Below are positions 1 to 8,126 of a DNA stretch of 30,920 bases, piece by piece. Where the stretch lies: positions 1 to 30,920 of IMG/VR virus record IMGVR_UViG_3300046737_000183, one strand, 5' to 3'. The position numbers were made by a program, and so were the translations under genes. Under the pieces are notes generated by a model. It ran no database searches. It had not been told where the DNA came from and worked only from the letters and a program-made list of their open reading frames with translations. Source of the DNA: a virus. Numbering within the stretch: the stretch's first letter is position 1; each line of letters begins with the position of its first letter.

Positions 1-126
1 CTGGGTGATCTTGGCCTGTTCGACCTCGGCGAGTGCGCGCTGTGCCATCTCCTCGTTCTGAAAGATGTCCTTCGCGCGCTGTCGCACGCCCAAGGGAAAC
101 GTCGAGAGATTGGCGGTCAGGATCAT
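1..126 (-). CDS. N-terminal 42 residues of an unknown phage protein, cut by the left edge
   Basis: An open frame begins with ATG at 126 and runs leftward off the window without a stop. The visible protein starts MILTANLSTFPLGVRQRAKD and continues with a charged, helical stretch rich in Glu, Gln and Ala. It lies just downstream of a terminator hairpin (145-184) that follows the capsid-region genes, so it may be the first gene of the next virion transcription unit, or be read through from above. Only a weak GGA precedes the start. I do not recognise it. A tail, connector or internal virion protein is likely from position only. Confidence 0.6.
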   Translation of the reverse strand, partial: MILTANLSTFPLGVRQRAKDIFQNEEMAQRALAEVEQAKITQ

Positions 127-144
127 TCCGGTTTGAATCAGAAA

Positions 145-184
145 CCGCGGGCCAGTGGCGCGGAGCTAAAGCGCTGGCCCGCGG
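145..184 (-). terminator. Probable intrinsic terminator after the capsid genes
   Basis: Bases 145-155 (ccgcgggccag) and 174-184 (ctggcccgcgg) form an 11-bp perfect inverted repeat. The 18-base loop can pair three more bases. Read on the minus strand, the stem is followed by TTTC and a mixed T-rich stretch, so it fits a Rho-independent terminator for the leftward capsid transcripts. The T-tract is short, so termination may be partial and let the next gene be transcribed. Confidence 0.6.
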
Positions 185-198
185 TCTTGGTGTTTGGG

Positions 199-684
199 TT
201 ACGCCGAAAGGCTTCCGACAACCCGGGTGATGTTGCGCTGTGTGCGAATCCACAGGTAAATGTGGACTTCACCGGATGTGATTTCGGCCAGCGTCGGCGA
301 CGCGCCACCGGCCACCGTAAACACGGCGTCGATCGAATCCGCAATCGGGTAGGTGTAATTCAGGGCGGAACCCTTGGCGACGATCTCGGTTCCGGCCTCG
401 GCCAATTCAGTCTGTGTGAGAAGTCGGGCCGTTGAATTCCCGTCCCCGATTTCGATGAGAAGGGAATTGATGGTGGCGTCACTCGTTGAAACGAACGGGG
501 TCACCAGCTTGAGCTCAGCAAACCTGACTTTGGTGTCAATGATGCCGACACCAGTGGCCGGCATGAGTTGGATAACACCGCTTGTGCCGGCGCCGAGGGC
601 TACAATGTCGGCGAAGGTGAGTATGAACTTGTGCGTGGCCAGGTGATTTTGCTGGTCCGATGGCGAGAGAATGATTGTCTTCAT
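199..684 (-). CDS. Small virion-type protein next to the capsid gene (possible head decoration protein)
   Basis: A 161-residue protein lies 40 bases downstream of the major capsid gene in the same direction. It has no signal peptide, membrane segment or catalytic motif that I can see. It is rich in Thr, Ala, Ile and Val with alternating polar and hydrophobic positions, which suggests mostly beta structure (for example VHIYLWIRTQRN near the C-terminus). Small beta-rich proteins directly after a capsid gene are often head decoration or stabilisation proteins; that is an inference from position and composition. The start ATG at 684 has no clear Shine-Dalgarno sequence, as for the capsid gene itself. 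The terminator-like hairpin at 145-184 closes the group. Confidence 0.75.
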   Translation of the reverse strand: MKTIILSPSDQQNHLATHKFILTFADIVALGAGTSGVIQLMPATGVGIIDTKVRFAELKLVTPFVSTSDATINSLLIEIGDGNSTARLLTQTELAEAGTEIVAKGSALNYTYPIADSIDAVFTVAGGASPTLAEITSGEVHIYLWIRTQRNITRVVGSLSA

Positions 685-724
685 GGCAGTTTCAGTTGAT
701 TGCTTTCAACGATTCTGGGTCAGG

Positions 725-1762
725 TTAGGCCGTCGGAGCGTATTTCCCTTCGCCTTTGGGGTTCTTACAGACCAACATGGCGATCGCCTCGCAAAAGGCC
801 TCGTAAGCGCCGCCGCGGTAGTCGTTGCGCATCCAGTTCGGTTTGCCGCTGGAGCTGGCGCCATCGGCGCCCGGACCCCATCGGAGCTCCCACATGGATT
901 GATGCAGGATATAGGTGCAATAAGCGCGCGCCGTGGCCGTGCCCGTCAGGAAGATGTTGTACCAACTAACGCCCGGCACGTCGACAGGGCCAAAGTCGGT
1001 GTTGTAGCGTTCAAAGACGCGGTCAATTGTCCTTCCGTTCTTCTCATAGGTCACACCGGAGGCGCCCGTCGGGCTGCCACCCACAAGGACGGACGTGGGC
1101 GTGAAGAGCGGAATGTTGTTGAAGGCGCGCTTGGCCTTCTGGCCCATGAAGGCGGTCATTGGTGCCGTGCTCTTGGTCACGCCGCCCATCGATTCGAGGA
1201 TGTCCAGAATTGTGCTTTCAGTGAGGGACGCGCTTGCGGTCGTGCTGATACTCGCGGCCGGCGTCCTGAAATTCGAGTTCACCGGATAGAGCGTCTGTGC
1301 TGAGCTGGAGATCCACGAACCAACGCCGCGCGTGGAATAGCCGACAACGCCGTTGTCTTCGATGTGGTCGGTGTCGCCAAGGAAGGCAACTTCCATATCG
1401 CGGGCGAGCTCCTTCGTGCGCTTCACGATGTCGTGTGCGAGCTCGTCGCTGATTCCGGCTATATTGCTAACGTCCTGACTAAGCCGGGTGACACTCGACG
1501 TCTTGGTGAAGTAATGCACCAGAGCGATGAGTTTCGCGCGGCCGTCTCCAGCGGACAGGAAGCCCGTGATGGGCGAGCCATCGACGTGCGAATTTGCGAC
1601 CGGGTCGGCGTATTGCTCGGCCTGGTAGTTGTAGAGCACATTGACTGGCTTTGTGCCCGTGGGGAGCCAATCGAGAAATGGGGTGTCCATCATCTCGACG
1701 TTGGTTACCATGTCGGCCCAATCTTCTTGGTTCCCGACGATTGACGAATACGGAAGTGGCAT
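725..1762 (-). CDS. Major capsid protein, SU10-like (DUF5309) family
   Basis: The 345-residue protein should form the shell of the phage head. The N-terminal half has the pattern I associate with the SU10-like/DUF5309 capsid family. It opens with a short segment ending in TPFLDWLP, followed by a beta-rich E-loop-like region (NYQAEQYADPVANSHVDG) and the helix DELAHDIVKRTKELARDMEV with GDTDH after it. The C-terminal half is mixed and ends in a Lys/Pro-rich tail. Length fits the family (about 300-350). It follows the scaffold-like gene by 27 bases and precedes the decoration-type gene, the usual head order. No Shine-Dalgarno motif is visible before ATG 1762. Family assignment is from memory of the consensus, not a search. 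Confidence 0.88.
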   Translation of the reverse strand: MPLPYSSIVGNQEDWADMVTNVEMMDTPFLDWLPTGTKPVNVLYNYQAEQYADPVANSHVDGSPITGFLSAGDGRAKLIALVHYFTKTSSVTRLSQDVSNIAGISDELAHDIVKRTKELARDMEVAFLGDTDHIEDNGVVGYSTRGVGSWISSSAQTLYPVNSNFRTPAASISTTASASLTESTILDILESMGGVTKSTAPMTAFMGQKAKRAFNNIPLFTPTSVLVGGSPTGASGVTYEKNGRTIDRVFERYNTDFGPVDVPGVSWYNIFLTGTATARAYCTYILHQSMWELRWGPGADGASSSGKPNWMRNDYRGGAYEAFCEAIAMLVCKNPKGEGKYAPTA

Positions 1763-1789
1763 TTGGAACGGTGTTTAGTGACTGACGAA

Positions 1790-2908
1790 TCACTCCGAGT
1801 GTGCGATCGCTGCTTTCGCATAGGCTTCCAACGCTGACATTCCCTTCTGTGTCTTCATCCTGGTTCTGGCGGCCTCGAGGGCGGTTTGTTTGACGTGACT
1901 TGGGGCGGTTGCCGGGGCGCCCACCGATGCCGGAGGATTCGGGATCCGCTTGGCCTGAACTGTTGCCGGCGCTGGCTGACTCTTGGCCTGCTGGGCTTCA
2001 AGGGCCCTGCGGCCGATGATCCAAGTGGCCACGTGAATCGGCCAGTCTGGCAATTGGCTCAGAGCCGGGAACCTGTTGAGCATGGCTCCCGCAATCGCGA
2101 ACTCCCGGCTCGTCTTGTCGCTCAAGGCCGGAAGGATCTTGCCGACTTCGCTGAGCGCCTGGCGCTCCTGCTTCACGAATTCTATTCGCTTTGGGCCGGC
2201 GTGAGCGGTTGCCCTGGCATCGGTACGCACCTTGCGCAGAAACTCGCGCATGGCCGAGGGCGTCCATTCAACGCCTTCGGTGAACTTCACCCCGGCGTTG
2301 CGGAGCTTGCGCTCAACACTTTCGGGGTCCTCACTCAGGTCCATCAGTAAGTCATCGATGGTATCAACTGTGCTCTGTGCCTGATCGACAATCCTCGCTA
2401 TCTCGTCGGGGTCCGTGAGGCTGTCGACTGTGGGGTTTGGCGTGGTTTCGGGCCTTGGTTTGGGAGTTTGGCTTGGTTCTGCCTCGTCGTTATCGTGATC
2501 GTCCGTGGCCAATCTGGCTTCGAGTTCGGCCATCTTCTCGCGCAAGGCCTTCCGCTGCTCTTTCAACTTTCGGACGCGCTCAACCGCCGATTTGGGCCAA
2601 CTCTCGGCTTGGTGTGTCTCGTCTTCGGCCGGGGCCGTTTCGTCGGCCGCGGCGTCTGCTACTGCTTCAGGATGAGAAGGATCAATGTCTGTGCTGGGCT
2701 CCTCCGTTGAGGGCTCGGCGGGTGATTCTTTCGCCGGTTCCTGCGGGGGAACTGAGGGACCGCGGATGCTCTCTGCAGCCATCCGGATGAAGTCATCGGA
2801 CGTTCTCGGCTTAACTTCGGGAGCCGCTACCGCAGGGGTTGTTTGCGCGCCTCCTGCGTTTGGCGCGGGCACCGTTTCGGAGCCCACTGGCGTTGTCGTT
2901 TCTGGCAT
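1790..2908 (-). CDS. Scaffold-like head assembly protein
   Basis: A 372-residue acidic protein lies directly upstream of the capsid gene. Residues 1-105 are disordered and rich in Pro, Glu, Ala and Thr. About 107-136 form a strong charged coiled coil (SAVERVRKLKEQRKALREKM), followed by a second acidic linker and a helical segment with SLTDPDEIARIVDQAQ. The C-terminus is helical and basic. This build and the place between portal and capsid are typical of scaffolding proteins that guide capsid assembly and are then removed. The frame is open further upstream to a TTG at 2950, but ATG 2908 is the better start because the extension looks random. No catalytic motif for a fused protease was seen. 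Confidence 0.7.
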   Translation of the reverse strand: MPETTTPVGSETVPAPNAGGAQTTPAVAAPEVKPRTSDDFIRMAAESIRGPSVPPQEPAKESPAEPSTEEPSTDIDPSHPEAVADAAADETAPAEDETHQAESWPKSAVERVRKLKEQRKALREKMAELEARLATDDHDNDEAEPSQTPKPRPETTPNPTVDSLTDPDEIARIVDQAQSTVDTIDDLLMDLSEDPESVERKLRNAGVKFTEGVEWTPSAMREFLRKVRTDARATAHAGPKRIEFVKQERQALSEVGKILPALSDKTSREFAIAGAMLNRFPALSQLPDWPIHVATWIIGRRALEAQQAKSQPAPATVQAKRIPNPPASVGAPATAPSHVKQTALEAARTRMKTQKGMSALEAYAKAAIAHSE

Positions 2909-3032
2909 GTGATTGAGCCCACAAGCGGGCGATACGGCTTCAATTCCCAAACCCGAGGGAAAGGCCGATCAGCGCTTGCCCACGAGTCAGCTAGGCCGCC
3001 GTCGGACCGGGCTGTAACTCTGGGGATAAATC

Positions 3033-3060
3033 AAAAACCCTTGGCATCGCCAAGGGTTGA
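3033..3060 (-). terminator. Strong intrinsic terminator between the portal group and the capsid group
   Basis: Bases 3036-3045 (aacccttggc) and 3049-3058 (gccaagggtt) pair perfectly over 10 bp with a 3-base loop. On the minus strand the stem runs straight into TTTTTGATTTAT, a classic U-rich tail. It would stop leftward transcripts coming from the replication, terminase and portal genes. The capsid group therefore probably has its own promoter in 2909-3030 or depends on antitermination. I see no convincing -35/-10 pair there. Confidence 0.8.
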
Positions 3061-3075
3061 TTTCAATTGGGCAGT

Positions 3076-3105
3076 CGAAACGTACCGAAACGTACCGAAA
3101 CGTAC
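3076..3105. repeat. Three perfect tandem copies of a 10-base unit (cgaaacgtac)
   Basis: The decamer cgaaacgtac occurs three times in direct succession in the short non-coding stretch between the terminator (3033-3060) and the stop codon of the 95-residue gene at 3111. One unit equals about one helical turn, so the copies present the same face of the DNA. That fits a protein-binding array, but a simple tandem expansion is also possible. Confidence 0.85.
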
Positions 3106-3110
3106 CCATT

Positions 3111-3398
3111 TTATACACCTGAAACGCCGTCAGCGGGCGGTTCTGGTGCCATCGGAGGCGCGGTAGCGCGCTGCATCAGGTCGTTTAGCTGGGCGCTCAG
3201 TTCGAGAAGCATCCCGATTCGGCCGCGGGCGCGGTGGGCTTCCTCGTCGCCGATCCTTTCTGGAACGATTGCCTGAACCTCGGTGTTGAGGTTGAGTTGC
3301 AGGAGGGCGTTCAGGGATGGCCAGAGGTCATCCTCTGGCGAGGCGACCATTCGGTTGAACAGAGGTCGGATGGGTTCCGGGACTTCCTTGGGCTTCAT
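3111..3398 (-). CDS. Small hypothetical protein between portal and scaffold genes
   Basis: A 95-residue protein. Its ATG at 3398 abuts the portal stop codon (TAA at 3399-3401) with no gap, so it is probably translated by coupling to the portal gene. The sequence is helical: PIRPLFNRMVASPEDDLWPS, then a Leu/Asn-rich segment (LNALLQLNLNTEV) and the helix LLELSAQLNDLMQR, ending in a Pro-rich tail. No known motif is visible. The position suggests a head accessory factor. It is the last gene before the strong terminator at 3033-3060. Confidence 0.7.
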   Translation of the reverse strand: MKPKEVPEPIRPLFNRMVASPEDDLWPSLNALLQLNLNTEVQAIVPERIGDEEAHRARGRIGMLLELSAQLNDLMQRATAPPMAPEPPADGVSGV

Positions 3399-5588
3399 TT
3401 ATTTCGTTTGGGATACGGGTTGCACTCCGATGGCACCCACCTGTTTATTGGCTTCCTGGGTGACGGAAAACTGAAGGTTCTTAGTCCAATTCTGTAGGAG
3501 CTCCGAGAACCGGCCGCCCTCTTGAAGGGCCTGCTGGTAGTTTGGATTCGAGGCAATGATCTGACTCGCATATTGAAGCTTGGTCTGCGCCGTGGGATCG
3601 TTCTGCACGTATTGTGCCTCATTCCCAAGGAACATCTGGGCGATGTCGTTCCGCACGTCGTTATAGATCTTCTGGGAAGCGGGTTCCACGGGCTGGATGA
3701 GCTCACGCGACCAAGCCGGATTGATGGCCCTCACTTGGAGCTCGACCCACTTGGATCGGTTGATGACGCCCGCGACGTCGGTCGGAAGCACAGCCTCATT
3801 CATGGCCTTTATGCGCGAGGTTAATAGTTCGGGATCCAGCTCGCGGACGTCAAACTCGAGGCTGACGGACAAAACTCCGGGTTTGTCTCGGCGGGCGTCG
3901 AGCCATCCAATCGGGGCGCCGGTGACGCTCGAGAACTCCTGATCGCTCATAAATTTCTGCGCGAGGCTCACAATCTGTTGAATGGCTTTGGAGCATGTTA
4001 GCAAAAATTTCGACACGGCACTTGTTTGCATGGCCTGCGATCGGGTCGGCGGAACCTTCTCGGACATCAGTCCGAAATAATTATCCACCTCGAAGTCAAT
4101 CCTCTCGATGACGGCGTTGCCCTCGGCCATTCCCTGGCCGCTTGGCAAGTCCATAAACTTGGGCTCGCGACCCATCTGCACCGTGTTCTGGATGGCTGGC
4201 CCGAACCTATAACGCCCCCCGTGGGGCGTTGGATAGGTGTTGACCGGAGGCAGAACGGTAATGCTGGTTCGATCAATCGTGCTGTCCAGTAAAGCTTTCT
4301 TCTCCTGCTGGCGGGTGCGCACCACTTCGGCCACGCCGCGCGAGCTGGTGAACTGGCGGCTGATATACTCGCGGGCGCCGCCCACGTAAGGGTACTCGCC
4401 GTGCGGATAGTCGATGACGACGTGCCGGGCGTAGATGGGTTTGTCATTCTCACCGCGCAACACGAGCGGTTGAATCGTTGTCAGGTAGATGGCTGGGACG
4501 TCGTCCGGATCGACGGCGCGGTATGTGCAATGCAATACCTCGATCAGATCGTGTCCCGTCGTTGCCACCTGTGACGTCGGATTGCGCAGGGAGCTCGAGC
4601 CTGTGAGGGCGTTGCCTGGAGTTCCCTCTGGGAGCGACCAAAAGTTTGAGCTCTTGCCGCGCTCCTTGATGGCGCGTTCGACCCAAGCCGGGTCGTACTT
4701 GTCGGAAACGATCCTCGATCGCAAGTCGGCTTCGCTCACCCATTCGCGTTGAATGATGACGCGGGCTGAATCCAGCGCCGCGGTATCCACCGGCACGAAG
4801 ATCTCATCGTATGGTTTCAAGGCCGTGATGCTGGGCCCATCCTTGCAGACGTAGGGGACGACAACCTCAGCTTCCTGCTCCTCGCTACGCAGGCCTTTGA
4901 GCGCTTTGCGCAGGACCGACGCCCTCAGCGGCGGAATCTCAACGTCGAACGTGTCGCCAACCTGTTGGTGGGCATACACCTCGTAAATCTGCTGTAGCAT
5001 GGTGATGGCAGCATCCTCGAGTTCCGGGCTGAGAATGATCTGGCCAAGACTGGCGAAAGTTGGGTCGCCCGTTCGCTGGGCGATACCTTCACCGATCATC
5101 GCAAGCTCTTGCAGCTTCACCTTGCGGCGTTGGAGTCCCAGCTTCCGCTCCCAGATGGGATGCAAGATAAACCAACCGTAATGCTCGCGGTACTGGGCGG
5201 CCAACTCGATTTCACGGATAAGACTTTCGTAGAGCACGGTATTGATGAAGTAGTCGGCCAAGGTGACCGCATACGCTCCTATTTCCTTGTCGGAGGCCTT
5301 GGGCTTCACCATCGCGCGCCAGAAACTCGTGGTGAGAAGGGCAACGGTCTCGTTGATGATCCGGTCAGCCATCTGAGGTTGCGTGTCGCTCGCTCCTTCC
5401 CAAGGGAATGCTTGCTTGTCGCCGTAGTCATGCTTCTTGCCGTCGATGTGTTGACCGGGCCAGCGGCAAAAGCGGATGTCATCGGCAACGTCCGGTTGCT
5501 GGCGTCGGTCAGGACCGCACCGGCCCCATTCGCGGGTGAGGATGTCGAGGCGTGGGACGTCCGTGGCCTTGGCCAGTGGATCCGTCAT
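3399..5588 (-). CDS. Portal protein
   Basis: The 729-residue protein should form the ring at the head vertex through which DNA enters and leaves. The N-terminal region carries KQAFPWEGASDTQPQMADRI, a pattern typical of phage portal proteins. The middle holds a long domain with FVPVDTAALDSARVIIQREW, followed by the SRGVAEVVRTRQQEKKALLD helix. The C-terminus is a Gln/Asn-rich helical tail. The length is in the range of larger P22-like portals. It lies between the terminase and the capsid genes. I place the start at ATG 5588 because it overlaps the stop of the preceding gene as ATGA. The frame is open upstream, with another ATG at 5603, but that region is already used by the 82-residue gene. Confidence 0.88.
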   Translation of the reverse strand: MTDPLAKATDVPRLDILTREWGRCGPDRRQQPDVADDIRFCRWPGQHIDGKKHDYGDKQAFPWEGASDTQPQMADRIINETVALLTTSFWRAMVKPKASDKEIGAYAVTLADYFINTVLYESLIREIELAAQYREHYGWFILHPIWERKLGLQRRKVKLQELAMIGEGIAQRTGDPTFASLGQIILSPELEDAAITMLQQIYEVYAHQQVGDTFDVEIPPLRASVLRKALKGLRSEEQEAEVVVPYVCKDGPSITALKPYDEIFVPVDTAALDSARVIIQREWVSEADLRSRIVSDKYDPAWVERAIKERGKSSNFWSLPEGTPGNALTGSSSLRNPTSQVATTGHDLIEVLHCTYRAVDPDDVPAIYLTTIQPLVLRGENDKPIYARHVVIDYPHGEYPYVGGAREYISRQFTSSRGVAEVVRTRQQEKKALLDSTIDRTSITVLPPVNTYPTPHGGRYRFGPAIQNTVQMGREPKFMDLPSGQGMAEGNAVIERIDFEVDNYFGLMSEKVPPTRSQAMQTSAVSKFLLTCSKAIQQIVSLAQKFMSDQEFSSVTGAPIGWLDARRDKPGVLSVSLEFDVRELDPELLTSRIKAMNEAVLPTDVAGVINRSKWVELQVRAINPAWSRELIQPVEPASQKIYNDVRNDIAQMFLGNEAQYVQNDPTAQTKLQYASQIIASNPNYQQALQEGGRFSELLQNWTKNLQFSVTQEANKQVGAIGVQPVSQTK

Positions 5589-5833
5589 GTTGTTGATTGG
5601 CATGATTCGATTGGTACAGGGGGCGTGATAGGGGCAGTCATTGCAATTTGCAAGAGCCGCAGAACTACCACCTTCCGGTACTTGGGACGTCGCATTCCTG
5701 GCAATCGGCAGGTCAGATCCGGATTTGACGCCCGCACGTTGGCCCAAGTCTGGTTATGAGCGATCCCCAGAATTTCCCGGGCGAGTTTGGCGCCGAGAAG
5801 CTCCGGCAGGAACTTGATTTCATCGGTGTTCAT
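5585..5833 (-). CDS. Small HTH-like protein between terminase and portal
   Basis: An 82-residue protein. Its ATG (5833) overlaps the terminase stop by one base (TGATG), and its own stop overlaps the portal start as ATGA, so both ends are anchored by coupling. The central segment AREILGIAHNQTWANVRASN followed by RLPGMRRPKYRKVVVLRLL looks like an excisionase/MerR-type winged helix: a recognition helix after ILG, then a basic wing. This suggests DNA binding. A gene in this slot could help terminase, for example by acting as a small terminase or DNA recognition factor, but no family is certain. The last 20 residues (Pro/Thr-rich) look like a loose tail. Confidence 0.72.
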   Translation of the reverse strand: MNTDEIKFLPELLGAKLAREILGIAHNQTWANVRASNPDLTCRLPGMRRPKYRKVVVLRLLQIAMTAPITPPVPIESCQSTT

Positions 5834-7683
5834 CAGTAGGAGCCTCCGCCGTGGCTTCCGAGTTGTCCGGGCGGGTAATGCACGCAGGGACGCTTGGCCG
5901 CCATGCGTACGCAGTCAATCGGATCCTTGGTGGCGCCATCCTCGCCGTCGGAGCCTGTCCAAGTCAAAAACGCATAGATAAGGTCCGGGCAATCGCGCGA
6001 GACAAAAAGCTTTGGCGGACTGTCTGGACTGTGGGCGAGGAGATCATTGATGAATGAGATACCAACCTCGTCTTTGACTCCGGAAGCTGGTCCAGGCATG
6101 AAATCGAGTCCGGGTAGAATCTGGACCTTGTTGGCATCAAGCGTGCCTTCGGCCAACACCTCAATCATCGTTTGAGATCCATCCTCTCCGGTGTTGCGGA
6201 CCCCAGCTGGCCGAGGGTCCAGAAGGCGCTCAAATATGAGCTCGGTCAATCCCTTGGGCCGGGTAACTGCGCCGTTGTGCTCGTTCTGGAGCCAGCCTTC
6301 GGCAAGGAATATCAGCCGTTTGTAATCGGTGAAGCTTCGACCACCACCGTTGCGTTGGCCTGCGCCTGCACGGCCATCGGGCTTGTCCCCTGGCACGGCC
6401 CATTCTCCAAGATCTGCGCTTGGCCATTGTCGATAAAACCACCAATTGCCCAGTGGATCGACCCGAAGCCATACCATGAACCAATTCCGGCGTCCATGGG
6501 GGTCGGCAAGCAGATAGTTTGTGCCTTCGGCTGGGATTCGCTCGGAAGGGACCACGTGGCGGGCTTCGCTGAACTTGGGAAAGATCCGAAGGGCGCGCTT
6601 GGTCGGCCAGCCCCAGAGGCGTTCCAGCGCGAAATCGATCACGCCGCCGAGAGCGCTGCGAATGATCGCCTCGAGCCCGGTCAGGTAGGGATTAAAAACG
6701 GTCGGAAAGACAATCACGTATCTGCCCTCGGCGCGTGAGCGCAAGACGTAGGGAACGTGCCCGGGTTCGCATCCTTCTACATAATCTCGGTCCGCTGGGA
6801 GCAACCACTCGCCCCAAGCGAAGCTTTCCTTTGGGTCCCAAGGATTAGGCCAGTTCCACACGATGCGGCGCACTGGGATTTGCTGGAGGATGACGGCGGC
6901 ATCGAGATACTCGGCAACCACCTCGGTATATCCACCGACCGGCGTGAAGGTGGACACGAGAACTCCGTTGGCCTTGTGCGCGCGGAAGCGTTGGGTGCGC
7001 ACAAGCTCTGCCGGTGGGGGCTCGTCGTTCACGACAAGGCAGGCCTCACCACCTTCGGCCGACGTTCGGTCCTGCTCATATCCTTTGTATGTGAAGAGGA
7101 GGCATTTGGAGCCGTTCGGAAGGACAAACACCCGTTCAGAGAAACCGGTCGCCACGCTGTAACTGATTTTGGTGATGCCGCCTTGTTTCTTGAGGCTGCG
7201 AAGGGATGGCGGCAAGTATTTGTGAAGGGGCGGCTGCTGATAGTTGATTGATGTCGTTTCGTTCTGACTGAAAGCGCGGACTTCAACCCTCGATTTCCGG
7301 AGAAGGGTTTCAACAACCAGCTTGGCGCCGATTTCGGTCTTGCCGGAGCCGTTGCCGCCTAGGATCAAGATGTCGTTTGCCTTGTGAAGCTTTCCATCCT
7401 TATCCCTGTAGGTGCCAGCGATGAGGTCGCGTAGGATTCGCATGGGCGGGGGCTCCCAGCCATAGCGCAAAGGGTCGTGGCGTTCCTGGGCAATGAGAGC
7501 TTCACGCCTTTGGTTCCATTCTTGGACGATTCCAACGCTAGCTGGCGTGGATCCTGATTCGCGGATGAACTGGATGAGTTGACCCGGGCTTGGCGTCAAC
7601 TGTGTGGGCCATGGGGTCCAGTCAAGGCCGGCCACTTTGATGGCTCCGGACTCTACTGACGGCGTGTCACCCATGAGGCTCAT
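5833..7683 (-). CDS. terL: Terminase large subunit (DNA packaging ATPase/nuclease)
   Basis: The 616-residue motor protein cuts phage DNA and pumps it into the head through the portal. The ATPase domain shows Walker A GGNGSGKTE at about residues 109-117, Walker B LVVNDE at about 216-221, and the coupling motif LVSTFTP near 242-248. The C-terminal RNase H-like nuclease begins at YLLADPHGRRNWFMVWLRVD (about 390), where D394 would be the first metal ligand. A later acidic pair may be ISFIND or DCPDLIYAF. The start at ATG 7683 overlaps the upstream stop as ATGA; an upstream extension in the same frame is not needed. Translation is linked on both sides to small genes. Confidence 0.93.
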   Translation of the reverse strand: MSLMGDTPSVESGAIKVAGLDWTPWPTQLTPSPGQLIQFIRESGSTPASVGIVQEWNQRREALIAQERHDPLRYGWEPPPMRILRDLIAGTYRDKDGKLHKANDILILGGNGSGKTEIGAKLVVETLLRKSRVEVRAFSQNETTSINYQQPPLHKYLPPSLRSLKKQGGITKISYSVATGFSERVFVLPNGSKCLLFTYKGYEQDRTSAEGGEACLVVNDEPPPAELVRTQRFRAHKANGVLVSTFTPVGGYTEVVAEYLDAAVILQQIPVRRIVWNWPNPWDPKESFAWGEWLLPADRDYVEGCEPGHVPYVLRSRAEGRYVIVFPTVFNPYLTGLEAIIRSALGGVIDFALERLWGWPTKRALRIFPKFSEARHVVPSERIPAEGTNYLLADPHGRRNWFMVWLRVDPLGNWWFYRQWPSADLGEWAVPGDKPDGRAGAGQRNGGGRSFTDYKRLIFLAEGWLQNEHNGAVTRPKGLTELIFERLLDPRPAGVRNTGEDGSQTMIEVLAEGTLDANKVQILPGLDFMPGPASGVKDEVGISFINDLLAHSPDSPPKLFVSRDCPDLIYAFLTWTGSDGEDGATKDPIDCVRMAAKRPCVHYPPGQLGSHGGGSY

Positions 7684-8126
7684 TTTGTTTCGGCTGTTCT
7701 CTCGAGATCCTCTATGATTTCGTCGAGCACGAAGTAGACTGGGCGAGGTTTGTGCATGAATTGCCAGTTGATGAGCCCGCAAGCGGCGCGCACGTCTGCC
7801 CTGGCAACGCCTTCCTTTTGGAGTTCCTCAATTGCATGTCCAAACCACTTTACCATGTCCATGTCGTAGAGGATTTGAGCATTCACATAGCTCACTATCC
7901 GGTTCTCCTGAAACGGATTCATGCTGGGACCCGGCACGAGCTTGTAGCCTGTCGGCGGGGTTCGGAAATATCGGTCTTTCGACTTCTCCAACACCTCTTC
8001 CCGGAATTCCTTAACGAACTCGACAAGCTCCGCCGGCGATCCTGGCGGCAACTTGGCCACTGGTTGTCCGGTGGCATGGTCCCAAAGGATCTGGTCCGCC
8101 GCCGCTTGAATTGTTATGCCGCTCAT
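7680..8126 (-). CDS. Hypothetical protein directly before TerL (small terminase candidate by position)
   Basis: A 148-residue protein that overlaps both neighbours as ATGA: the helicase gene upstream and terL downstream. Visible features are an N-terminal helix (TIQAAADQILWDHATGQP), the segment AELVEFVKEFREEVLEKSKD, and a helical C-terminal half with YVNAQILYDMDMVKWFGHAI and a Pro-rich turn before LDEIIEDLERTAETK. There is no clear HTH. Small terminase subunits commonly sit just upstream of the large one, so that role is possible, but nothing in the sequence proves it. The frame is open upstream to 8405; that extension runs inside the helicase gene and is rejected. Confidence 0.7.
   Translation of the reverse strand: MSGITIQAAADQILWDHATGQPVAKLPPGSPAELVEFVKEFREEVLEKSKDRYFRTPPTGYKLVPGPSMNPFQENRIVSYVNAQILYDMDMVKWFGHAIEELQKEGVARADVRAACGLINWQFMHKPRPVYFVLDEIIEDLERTAETK

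Noticed and set aside
3076-3105. CRISPR array or iteron origin from the three decamers
   Set aside because: The units are adjacent with no spacers, so this is not CRISPR. Three short copies without an AT-rich unwinding region or a Rep gene nearby do not make an origin.
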